Both the position numbers and the translations under genes were made by a program. This document shows, one piece after another, positions 34,433 to 45,400 of a stretch of 64,000 nucleotides of DNA (position 1 is the stretch's first letter; each line of letters begins with the position of its first letter). Under the pieces are notes generated by a model, which saw only the letters and a list, made by a program, of their open reading frames with translations, had not been told where the DNA came from and did no database searches. This DNA comes from Quillaja saponaria (Eukaryota; Streptophyta; Magnoliopsida; Fabales; Quillajaceae): contig CM055608.1 of NCBI GenBank assembly GCA_029379385.1, positions 25,666,350 through 25,730,349 on the forward strand, written 5' to 3'.

Positions 34433-37221
34433 ATGACAATTTTGTGGTTGTTATCTTTTCTTCTAGCTGGATTACTATCAAAATGTCAGGTTCTGGGTGT
34501 TCAGCTCCAGGAACAAACTATATTGCTCGCCATTACCAAAGAGCTTGGAGTACCTGGATGGGATGCCAACAACTCATATTACTGCTCCTGGCCAGGCATT
34601 AGCTGTGGTAATCACTCATTGGTAGAAAAGCTTGATCTTTCTCGTCATGGCCTTCAAGGTAATGTAAGTTTAATTTCCCAGCTCAAAGCTTTGAAGCAGC
34701 TTGACCTTTCAAGTAATAATTTTCGTGGATTGATTCCTCCATCTTTTGGAAATTTATCTGATCTTGAAGTTTTGGATTTGTCTTTGAATAAGTTCGAAGG
34801 TTTAATTCCACTAGAGTTGGGTGGTCTCAAAAACCTTAAATCATTAAACCTCTCTTACAACTCGCTTGTAGGAGAAATACCAAATGAATTTCATGGCCTA
34901 GAGAAATTACAGGAATTTCAAATTTCTAATAATGGATTGAGTGGTTCAATACCTGACTGGGTGGGTAATTTGACAAAGCTGAGGGTTTTCACAGCCTATG
35001 AGAATCAATTAGATGGTAGTATTCCAGATAATATGGGCTTGTTTTCGGAGCTTCAGTTACTGAATCTGCATTCAAACCAGCTTGAAGGTCAAATACCAGA
35101 AAGCATTTTTTCTCAAGGGAAGCTGGAAGTTTTGGTTCTAACCCAGAACGATTTGACTGGGAATCTTCCAGAAGAAATTGGAAATTGCAAAGGTCTTTCT
35201 AACATCCGGATTGGTAACAATTACCTCATAGGTACTATTCCTAGGACAATTGGAAATGTTAGTAGCCTTACCTACTTTGAAGCAGACAACAACAATCTCT
35301 CTGGGGAGATAGTTTCAGAGTTTGCTGAGTGTTCGAATCTCACCCTTCTAAATCTGGCTTCAAATGGGTTTACAGGAAGAATTCCACCTGAGTTTGGACA
35401 GCTTATGAATCTGCAAGAATTAATTCTTTCTCAAAACAGCCTGTTTGGCGATATTCCAAATTCATTTCTGAGGTGCAAGAACCTTAACAAACTTGAGCTA
35501 ACCAATAATAGATTCAATGGCACAATACCAAATGAAATCTGTAATATATCAAGATTGCAGTACTTGCTGTTGGGTCAGAATTCAATAAGAGGGGAGATAC
35601 CTCATGAAATTGGAAATTGTACAAAACTGCTTGAATTGCAAACGGGCAATAACTATTTGACTGGAACTATCCCTTCGGAGATTGGTCATATCAGGAACTT
35701 GCAGATAGCTCTAAATTTGAGCTTTAATCACCTTCATGGACCACTGCCCCCTGAACTAGGAAAGCTCGATAAACTTGTTTCTTTGGATGTCTCTAGCAAC
35801 CGCCTCTATGGTAGCATCCCACCTGAGCTTAAGGGTATGGTGAGCTTGATTGAGGTTAATTTTTCAAATAACCTTCTCACTGGCCCTGTACCTACATTTG
35901 TGCCATTCCAAAAGAGCTCAAATTCTAGTTTTATGGGTAACAAAGGGCTTTGTGGAGAACCATTGAACTTTTCATGTGGAGGTCTCTATGGTCCTCACCA
36001 CAAGACTTCTCGTCACAGGGTTTCATACAAAATAATAGTGGCCATCATAGGATCTTGTTTGGCAGTTTTTGTCTCTGTAATTATAGTCATTCTACTGTTT
36101 ATGACTAGAGAGAGACGAGAAGAAGTATCCAAAGATGCTGGGATTGCAGAAGATGAGACCAAAAGCCGACCAGCAATAATAGCAGGGACTGTGTTTGTTG
36201 AGAATCTAAGACAAGCAGTAGATCTTGATGCTGCTGTTAAAGCAACTCTAAAGGATTCAAATAAGGTTGGCAGTGGGACTTTCAGCACCACTTACAGGGC
36301 AGTCATGCCTTGCGGGATGGTTCTATCTGTAAAGAGATTGAAATCCATGGACAAGACTATAATTCACCACCAGAACAAGATGGTTAGAGAGCTCGAAAGG
36401 CTGAGCAAAATCTGCCATGATAATCTAGTGCTACCCATTGGATATGTTATATTTGAAGATGTCGCTCTTCTGCTGCATCATTTCTTACCTAATGGGACAT
36501 TAGTTGAGCTTCTTCATATAATAAGCAAGCAGCCTAAACATCAACCTGACTGGCCTACCAGATTGTCTATTGCCATTGGAGTGGCTGAAGGGTTAGCTTT
36601 CCTTCATCATGTGGCAATTATCCACCTGGACATTTCTTCTGGCAATGTTCTTTTGAATGCTGACTTCAGGCCTTTGGTTGGGGAGATTGAAATATCAAAA
36701 CTTTTGGACCCATCCAAAGGCACAGCCAGTATCAGTGCAGTTGCGGGCTCCTTTGGCTATATTCCTCCAGGTACTTTATATTCTGGCACACAATTACCCT
36801 TTTACTGATCTTAATTAACTTCATTGCCTTATTCCGTTCCCTCCATCCATATCCACATTTCATATCATGTTTTTTACTCCTATTATGTGATTCAGAGTAT
36901 GCCTACACAATGCAAGTAACAGCACCGGGAAATGTTTATAGTTACGGTGTTGTCCTGCTTGAGATACTAACAACTCGACTACCGGTTGACGAGGAATTTG
37001 GCGAATGGGTAGATTTGGTGAAGTGGGTTCATTGTGCTCCGATAAGAGGGGAAACCCCAGAGCAGATATTAGATGCAAGTCTAAGCACAGTTTCCTTTGC
37101 TTGGAGGAAAGAAATGCTTGCTGCTCTCAAGGTTGCATTACTCTGCACTGACACCACTCCAGCAAAACGACCAAAGATGAAGAAAGTAGTGGAAATGCTT
37201 CAAGAAATAAAGCAAAACTGA
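34433..37221 (+). CDS. PXC3: LRR receptor-like (pseudo)kinase, PXC3 type
   Basis: Two exons, 34433-36770 and 36896-37221 (intron 125 bp, CCAG|GTACTT...ttcag), encode 887 residues. I chose the ATG at 34433 because a signal peptide (MTILWLLSFLLAGLLSKCQ) follows directly; the frame stays open upstream to an ATG at 34235, but that 66-residue extension would bury the signal. Order: signal peptide, N-terminal cap with paired cysteines (CSWPGISC), about 18 LRRs of the LxxLxLxxNxLxG type, a membrane span at about 533-556, and the kinase domain. The glycine loop (GSGTFS, ~613-618) and ATP lysine (K634, LSVK) are present, but HRD is replaced by H731-L-D733, DFG by GEI (750-752), and the subdomain IX DVYS by NVYS. 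The product should be a plasma-membrane receptor that signals without normal catalysis. The Arabidopsis homologue was named for co-expression with the vascular receptor PXY; the ligand is unknown to me. Confidence 0.95.
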
Positions 37222-38635
37222 TGGAAAATAGTGATTCAAGTAATTTATGTTGTCATCAAGACTATAGTAATGTGGATTAGAAGAATGTGAATTACAGTTA
37301 AAAACAGTCATCTGGTTTCAAAAATCATTTTCCATGATAAGTTGGAGTATCCACATAGATTGATGACAAAGATCAAACTCATGGACGGTAGTTTTTTTCT
37401 TTTTTTCTTTTTGGGTTCAGGTGTCCAAGCCATCTTAGCGGTCAGTAGTTGTTCTTGGATCGTCGAAAACCTGCTTTATTTTGTCCAAAGATTTAGTTCT
37501 GAAACGACAAACCTTGTTATCTATGAGTTGAAAAGAGAATGGGGGTGGTGGTTAAATGCAAGGAATGACGATTCAGTTCTTGGTGTATACTAGTAGTTTC
37601 AATGTTAGAATTTCCTTGTTACAAAATAATCATGGAACACAACTACGCCAATGTGCTTCGTTTCACTCATTAAAGGTATACTAGTCATGAATCGAAAAAT
37701 GTATAGATGTATAAATTCTTCAACTAAATTTTAAATAAAATGTATAGATGTTACACAAACAAAATTTATTGAAAAATAAATAATATATTTTATCATGCAA
37801 TGAATGATTATTTGGTCAATTAAACAATATTAACTCAGTCAATGAGATTTTATTCGATTGATTAAGATGGAGATGCCAAATTCCACCATCAACTAATCCA
37901 CATAATTGCATTAAGCTATTTATTTTATTAAGCCATTTAGTACAATTTAAGGATAATTCAAATTTAAATTATTTGGCTAGGCCAGGTACAGTAATGTTTT
38001 CCTTTATCTTCCTATTTCCATCTAGAATTTTCTTTTATTTATTTATGATGAATTTCCTTCTGGAATTTTCCCAGTTCAATATGTAACGGTATCATTACAA
38101 GAATAGTTCCTAACTGATTTGGTACCCACGTTGACTAGTTGCTGTTGCAAGTGCATCTTAACCCTCAGGGAGGGGGGGCTTCAAGTTCAAAATCAGTTTC
38201 TTGTAATACTTATGTTAAACAAAAGATAGGTTTATCTTACCACATCACCTATTAACAACATCACAGGTAAAATAATAAGCTTTTGAATAGGAGAACAAAG
38301 CAATTTAAGCACCATGAACCATCTGCAAAATACCTATATATTATCCATCCAATTTGCTTCTTCTACACAACAAGGGCATAAACTTGAATCTGAAAATCAG
38401 TAGTCAATACTAATGTGAGTCAGTATTGCTTCAAGGCCATTCATTTATACAGGATGCACAGAATTAATAAGAGTATCATATGGCATAGTCTTCAAACAGA
38501 AGGGACAGGTCACAGGAGACAACATTGATTGCACACAAGGGTCTGGTTTCAAGCCGATACAATAGTTTGGGATAAAAGATGTTCCATAAAAAAGGGTTGC
38601 AACAATAGAATGCAAATCAACAAACCACAAGATCT
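37222..38635. other. Tail-to-tail spacer between receptor gene and small membrane-protein gene
   Basis: Contains the 3' UTR of the receptor gene (after 37221) and, on the - strand, that of the 79-residue protein gene. AT-rich, with no supported coding region. An open stretch at 37342-37593 has no recognisable features. Confidence 0.5.
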
Positions 38636-38956
38636 TCAAGATTCAGGTTTGGCCTTGACAATGAAATTCTGGCGACTGATTGGGTTCATGACTACTGGTG
38701 GACCAGCAGTACGAGGCCATGCCTGAAACTTCTTATCAGTTTCTTCCCACCAGTCCTTGTTTGCGATAGTGTGTGGGGTTGTGCCTGGACAAAAAAATGT
38801 TACCAATAATGTTATAGCACTGTAAAAGCTAGATGTAAAGCAAAGCTCAAGAAACCATAACTTGCCTCCAAATATCTTTTTGTCAGCAATAATATGGTCA
38901 AAAGCCCATGCAACTCCAAAGGATCCCAATACAGCAGTTATGATCTTGGCTGCCAT
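38636..38956 (-). CDS. Conserved 79-residue single-span membrane protein, function unknown
   Basis: Two exons, 38956-38866 and 38784-38636, encode 79 residues. It starts MAAKIITAVLGSFGVAWAFD, with a hydrophobic span at about residues 4-20. Then come an Asp/Lys segment (HIIADKKIFGGTTPHT), a Trp-rich amphipathic part (NKDWWEETDKKFQAWPRT), and a tail with AGPPVVMNPISRQNFIVK. Size, one N-terminal span and a polar tail are typical of accessory subunits of mitochondrial membrane complexes, but this is inference; I do not recognise a named family. Exon 1 ends in GGAG|GCAAGT, so the intron is GC-AG; only this donor gives a frame that continues to a sensible product. An acceptor (ctttggcag) 17 bp before the ATG suggests a further intron in the 5' UTR. 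Confidence 0.85.
   Translation of the reverse strand: MAAKIITAVLGSFGVAWAFDHIIADKKIFGGKLWFLELCFTSSFYSAITLLVTFFCPGTTPHTIANKDWWEETDKKFQAWPRTAGPPVVMNPISRQNFIVKAKPES
38785..38865 (-). other. Non-canonical GC-AG intron (79-residue protein gene)
   Basis: The donor GAG|GCAAGT matches the GC-AG consensus exactly and the acceptor is gtccag. The GT four bases further in (GCAA|GTTATG) would shift the frame of exon 2, so the GC donor is needed. Confidence 0.88.
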
Positions 38957-40195
38957 GTTCAAGATTCAAACTGCCAAAGAGCAACAACATTAAACAGCCT
39001 CAATTGAGATAAAACTTACGAGAGAGACCTCCAACCAAAACATTTGGATATAAAGACTATTGTAAATTAAACAATAGACATCCTCTAACTGGCATCTAGA
39101 CCAGTGATATCCAGAAACCTCCTAGGACGCAGTTGTCTCCGACTGCCGAAAAGAGTCAGGTGTGAGGCAATCTGAGTTTTTTATACTCATAGACAGAGAT
39201 AAGGTATTCAACAACTTGGAGAGTAAACGAAAATCACATAGATTAACAAAGGCATTGCAGAGAAACAGATAACAAAATTTATAATTCCAAGTAAAAAATC
39301 AAAGGAATGCTAAAAGGAAAGCACCATTCTTGTAAAACCTTTGTGAATGAAACAACCTTTGATAAATAAACTCAATAGATGAAGAAAATTCTAGACAGTC
39401 CATGAACCCAAAATGTTCCGGAACTACAAGATGTTGATGAATAACCTGCACACTTAACATGTCCCAAAATAAATTAAATATTAATACGACCCTAATAAAC
39501 TAAGAGTATCTGCACTTGACACTTACTGACTCGCACTTTGTCCAAATAAACTCTCACACACAAAAGAAGACTTTCACTTGGATTATACTTGTCAACACAT
39601 GTGCTTCGTAGATCAGAAAATAAGGCATGCAATTTAGAAAATCCCCCAAACCCACACATTCAACCACCATCATCAACAAAAAGGGAAAAAGAAAGATCTT
39701 TAAAGCATAATTACCAATCCAGTTATATAAAACTTTCTAAATCCATTAAATTTGGATGTAACTCTTCTATATTGCTCATGGGCAGAACAGTTTCACACAT
39801 ATTCATGGAAACTCTACTCTTGAACAATGAATAAGCTATCTATTATAGTTGACAAAATCCCACAAACTCCATCTCCTACTTCTGAAGTTCTGAGTTCCAA
39901 TTACATAGCATTAGAACACACCCTCATATTTCCATGAGTAAGTATCATTCAAAAGTAGTACAATTAATGATGTTGCTGCCCACTTGATAAATCAGAAAAT
40001 TTTCATCTTTTGCTATGCAAAATTGATGATTCTATCACGAAAGCTTAAGATAATACCAAACAAGTATTAAAATTTCTTGCTGATGCTTAAAGTAAAATCC
40101 CTAAATTCATTACAATCTCACACTACTCTTACTTTTCGAGAACCGTCGATCCCAAATTCAGAGGGCAATAAAAAGAAATTTCCATTTCCATACCT

Positions 40196-40310
40196 GATTT
40201 GATCGGTGCCAAAGAAGACAACCAGATATTTGAGATATACGTACGGGTTCTAGAATCACCGAACAAACAAAGATAAGACAGACTCGAGTAGTTGGGAGTT
40301 TTTGCTAAAT
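40196..40310 (-). other. Possible non-coding first exon of the 79-residue protein gene
   Basis: On the - strand a mixed-composition stretch ends in ATCAG|GTATGG (donor at 40195-40194). An acceptor lies just upstream of the ATG at 38956. Together they predict a 5' UTR intron of about 1.2 kb. The transcription start is not defined. Confidence 0.45.
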
Positions 40311-41577
40311 GCAAACTGTTTTTGAATTTTCGGTTTCTTCTTCTTTTTCTTGTTTTATTTATTTATTTATTATTATTGTTTTCTATAATGTATTTTATAT
40401 TCGTATTTCAAGTCATTGTTTTTCTTTTTCTCACTGATAATATTTTTCTTTATGTTAGAAAGTTCACCATAATTTTAGAAATTTATATTAAAATAAAATG
40501 TTTAACCTCTCCTAAATTTTATTGATATTACCACCAGTTAGTCAAGCGGTTGGTAAGGTGTCTTCCACCCAAAAATATTTTAATTAATATTACAAAACTT
40601 TTTTATATTTTTAAAACTTACATCAATTTCCTCTAAAACTTGAAAATAAATTATCAATTTAATATAATCTCTAAAAAAAATAAAAATACAAATTCTAGTA
40701 CACCCTTATAATCATTTTATTTAGAGATATATATGATTTTACATTAGACTAATTTACTATGATATGATATTACTTAACTTAAAATAAAATATGAACAAAA
40801 ATTGATTTATTGGGACATTCCTAAAATTATAATAAAATTAAAAGTGATGCTTATAAAATACTCTAAGTTGTTAAAGAATATCAAGCTCTTATTAAATGTA
40901 TTTTAAGAATGATTATTAGTTTATTTATTTTTATTTATATCTCATTTTAAATTAATAATAATATATTATAATTATTTTAAATGAATAATATTAAAATCAT
41001 ACTTGTTTCTTGATAATAATACATTAAGGGCATTTCAAATATTTTGTCTTTTTCAGAGGAGATATAGTAAATTTTAAAAATAAAAGGAAAGTTCATGTAA
41101 TATTAACAAAATTCAAGAAAGGTTATAATAATTTACTATTTATCTTAACTCAGAGAGAAATCAGAATAACCAACTATTACCTATATTAATTAATAATAAT
41201 GACTCAACCAACTTCTAGTTAACTTTAATTAATCTAGTTATAGTTATAAACAATTGATCAAGTATATTAGTCTTAACATTGATCATGTAAATATAAATTA
41301 TATATTTTTTAGGCAAATTGATGCAAGATGATTTTGCCATTATTTATATTATACTAAAAATCTAAATACTTTTATGATGTTCTCTTACATTTTAGTTAAT
41401 TTTTGAACTAAAAATATAATATAATACTCATGTTTCAATTATTTCTCTTTTTATATTGAGAGTTTTTGATATCATTTTACAAAAAATTTTTAAAAAAATT
41501 CAAACATTTACCTTAAAAATAAAATAAAACATCTAAACATACTTAAGAACACGCTTATAAAAATGCTAGCTATTATG

Positions 41578-41832
41578 ACTTGTTTGGTGCATCGTATATA
41601 ATTGTATAGTATATAATTATACAATATATTAGGCTATATAACTTTACAATTATTATACTATTGTCATATCCTCTCGCTCTCCATTATATAGCTCTATATT
41701 ACTATTAGGCATAATATAAAAAACAGTCAATAATATAAGTCTATACTATCCTATTACTATCAAATACTGTATAAGAGTTAATTAGATAGTCTTATACTAT
41801 CATATTATCTTTATACGATATACCAAACGAGC
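41578..41832. mobile_element. MITE-like element with ~21-bp terminal inverted repeats
   Basis: The left end (cttgtttggtgcatcgtata) and the right end (reverse complement cuts as ctcgtttggtatatcgtata) agree at 17 of 21 positions. The interior is AT-rich, 255 bp in all, with no coding capacity. A related partial copy lies at 32040-32290. The flanks give no clean target-site duplication. Confidence 0.6.
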
Positions 41833-42437
41833 CCTTAATGTTTGAGAACCGCATAAAACTTTTCTAATTTTAATTACTTGCTTAGATATTTTTTGCCAGA
41901 CTTAAAAATCAACATCAAGTTGAATTAAAAGTGCACGATATCAACTATATCTACATAATTATATCCGAACAATTAAGCAAGAATTCATTGCTTGTTGCTG
42001 TTAAAAATCAGCATCAAGTCGATGTATATATATACACTTTAAAAAGTGCAGACAGTAGTAATGTTTTAAGGGTTGACAACATGTTTATAAGCCTGAATCC
42101 ACTGGTGGAGAAAGGAGTCAAAATCCAACATCAAACGAATTTGTCTACGTTGTATCGTGTATAATGGTGAATGTTTAATTTACAAATGGCAAAGATTCAA
42201 TCACATGAAGCCTGTTCCATCAAAAAGAAAAAAAAAATAATAATGGGGGAAAATAAGAAAAGAATGGAAGAATACAAGTCAAAATGTCAAGAAACTCTTT
42301 CTATCATGTTCTGAAATGTGATGATACTTGGAAGCAAGCATACTGAGTAGAGTTGCGGTCAAAGGATCAACTGATCTCTCGGATACTTGGTTTCTCCTCT
42401 AACTAACTAAATATGTAGTTTGGTACTACAATTGCTG

Positions 42438-45400
42438 TCAACAACCAGCAGCTTTTAGGAAGTTATCATATGGACTTGATACGGGCAGTTTGAAGGAGTA
42501 AGGAAGTTGTTGATACTCAGTGGCACACTGCACTGGAATAAGGCCAGGAGATGATTTATATGCATTGATGATCATATTCTGGTCAAGGAAAGGATTGCCC
42601 ACCTGCAAACGCATTTCAGATAGGTTCACAAAATTAGATCCTCTACTCAATACTTGTACATAATGTCACAGAGATGAAGCCAGTAAGGAATGGTACTGTA
42701 TATACATGAGAGCATCAAGCCACAAATGTTCTACCTTTGAATTTCTTTACGCATATTGGGATCAACATAAATCATAATGCCACTGGAGCTAACTATGCAT
42801 GGTACATGTGATTATATGATTAGACAACATATTATCAAGTTGACTTTCCTCAAGCAAGGAAATACCTCATGGGCACTGGCATTAACAATGGGACAAGGGG
42901 CCATCTTATTCACTTCCTCATCATTATTTTGAATGGAAAAGTTTATGAATGATTCCTGTTTTTGCTTAGAATTCATCAAACTAGACATCTTCTGTTGCTT
43001 TCCCATCAGAAGCGTCTCACAGTGATGAGCCATATCCTTGTATGGCACATCATGTGCAGTTGACACAGAAATCCTTCCAACTTGATGTGCTGTCTCCAAG
43101 ATCTGTACTCAAAGTGCATTATATAAGTAATAATGTCCCGAAATTATATGAATTTGATATTTCTTAGGTAACTGATCTAACAAAAACTTCTTACTCATAC
43201 AAAGACCTAAATAAGAAGGCATGAAATGGCTAACTTACTGATTCTAGAAGTTGATTAACACTCAAAAGACTGGGAATATCTACGCCACACTCTGGATTGT
43301 CATTTGATTGACTATCAAATGAAGCTGGTATAGACTCAGCCTGCAAAACATAAGAATAACTAAATCAGTTACAAACATAAACAACATAAACAAGAAGATA
43401 TGGAAGGTAATTACGTCCTTGTGACATTCATTATTTTTCAAATCAACCTGATATATATTTTGTTGAATATCCAAGAGTAATTGAGATCCTAGTTGACATG
43501 CATCATTTGGTGAAAATTCACTAAGCAGCTGCTCCCTTACCACAGACATTTCAGACTGCAAAAAAGAGACCACCAGCGAGTTTATTATGCCAAAAAGAAA
43601 AACCTGCATTTAAAATAATTTGGCTGACTTTGCAGACGCTGTGTCAATCACAGTGTTGTGTTGTGTGTCCAAGATCGGGGAACCAAGATTGTTTTAAGAC
43701 GCAGACACTAAATGAACTCTGGAATAGATAAAATAAAAATAAGAGCTTTACTTCTGACAAACTTTTCAAGCTCTTAACAATCTCTGAAGCAAAGAATTCC
43801 CATGTTTGGTGTTCAGTTGTAACCAATTCTGAAAGTGACTTTAAAGCTATATCATCATCTTCCTTGGATCCATAATTGATAGTTAGATTGTCAAGTCTGG
43901 TGTTAACTGCCTGTAACTTGCAATCTTCAACCATACATAGGAATGGGTCAACCTGAGTCAAGAATATGAAAATATTAAGACAAACAAAAAGTACGTTTGA
44001 CTTTAACAATAGGGGGAAGGAATAAGTCGGGCTCTCCTCTCTTCCTGACAAATTGCTTCCTGTTGTGTGCATCATGTTTGATTGCACAGCATATCAATTG
44101 CATAATAAGCATGAGAACATCAAGCCTTTTCTTTATGGTTTTAATAAAGTGTCCCTATAGAATAATACATTTAATCCAGAAAAAGAAAAGAAAAGTTTGG
44201 AACATCATGATAATGATTGGCAAGGGAAACTAATGTGAACACAGCTTCATCAGAAATGACTCACCTTTTTATCTGTAAGTACTTCCTTGGCACTTTGAAC
44301 AAGTGGAATAATGTTGTAAGCTTTTGAAGAAAACAGAATCATTGAAGTGGCTAAGGTAAAGAGGGACCTGCAACGTGATGGTGGCAATGGTCCTGCAGAA
44401 GCATTGGAAATATAGCTTGAAATGAAAATCTTGAAGTTTCTACCAACATGCTTGTTGCTTCTTAGACTGATTATTGAGTAACTAGACAAGAAAAGGAGTT
44501 AATAAGAAAAAACAGAAGACAGCTATGTCCATTTGTTTCTTCTTTTTTTCTTTTTCTTTTGGCTACAAAATGTACTGCTTAATTGATTATAAAGTTGTTT
44601 TCATTTCTCAACACTATTGGGGCCGGATTGATCAGTTCAACTGGAAAACTGAGGAGCTGCAGTCTGGCCATGATTTGTAATTTTAACCATGGGAAATTGA
44701 ACCCGAAACCTCTAGGCTGGGAAAGCAAAGGGCTTACCAGTCAGCCAACTAGTTGTGCTTTTATATATGATTATGGTTTTTTTAAGAATTATTCATTCCA
44801 CGAAATTGATCCAATAATATTCTTATCTTCTGTACAATACCAAAATGTAAAAGGTGAAAATTAGTTAAATAAGGACTTATTACATTCAAATTTCTTTAAC
44901 ACTCAGTATCATTTGGAAAAGACTTTAATAAACCAAAATGTAAAAGCTGAAAAATCAGTTAAATAAGGAATTATTACATGGAAATTTCTTAAACACTTTG
45001 AGTATCATTTGAAGAAGATCTTTCAAGTTCATTATAAACCTTAATAAAATTATAAAAATTTAACATTGAAGTACTTGCATTTGATTATATCTTAGTATTC
45101 ATACTTGTAATTTATATTGGAAATGAATCAAACCTAATGTGTTTCGTTAAAAATAAAATAAAATATATATTTCAGTTAAACCTTGTTGAAACCCTTGAAA
45201 CCCTATCTTCTCCAGTTTGATAACCTGTTTGGTTATAAGAATATTGGTTCTAAAAATATTTTATCTGCTCATCAAATAATCATCTTGAGATACATCACCT
45301 ATTTTGTCATTGGTTCTCAGAATATTGGTTCCAAAAATATTTCACCTGCTCATCAAATAACATCTCGAGATACATCACCTATTTCAACATTTTTTCTAGA

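Larger units (their letters stand above)
38973..42437. other. AT-rich spacer between two - strand genes
   Basis: Apart from the possible 5' UTR exon near 40.2 kb and the MITE-like element at 41578-41832, this 3.4 kb is AT-rich with no supported gene. A short phrase near 40545-40570 (agtcaagcggttggtaaggtg) resembles a tRNA A box and may be a SINE trace. Confidence 0.5.

Noticed and set aside
36013..36291. 92-codon - strand frame inside the receptor gene
   Set aside because: Shadow of the + strand coding sequence; no independent features.
40545..40580. tRNA-like phrase agtcaagcggttggtaaggtg
   Set aside because: No B box and no cloverleaf follow, so it is not a tRNA gene; at most a SINE trace.
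43644..44087. 147-codon - strand open stretch
   Set aside because: It is exon 15 of the EFR3-like gene (43952-43752) with intron read-through at both ends, not a separate gene.
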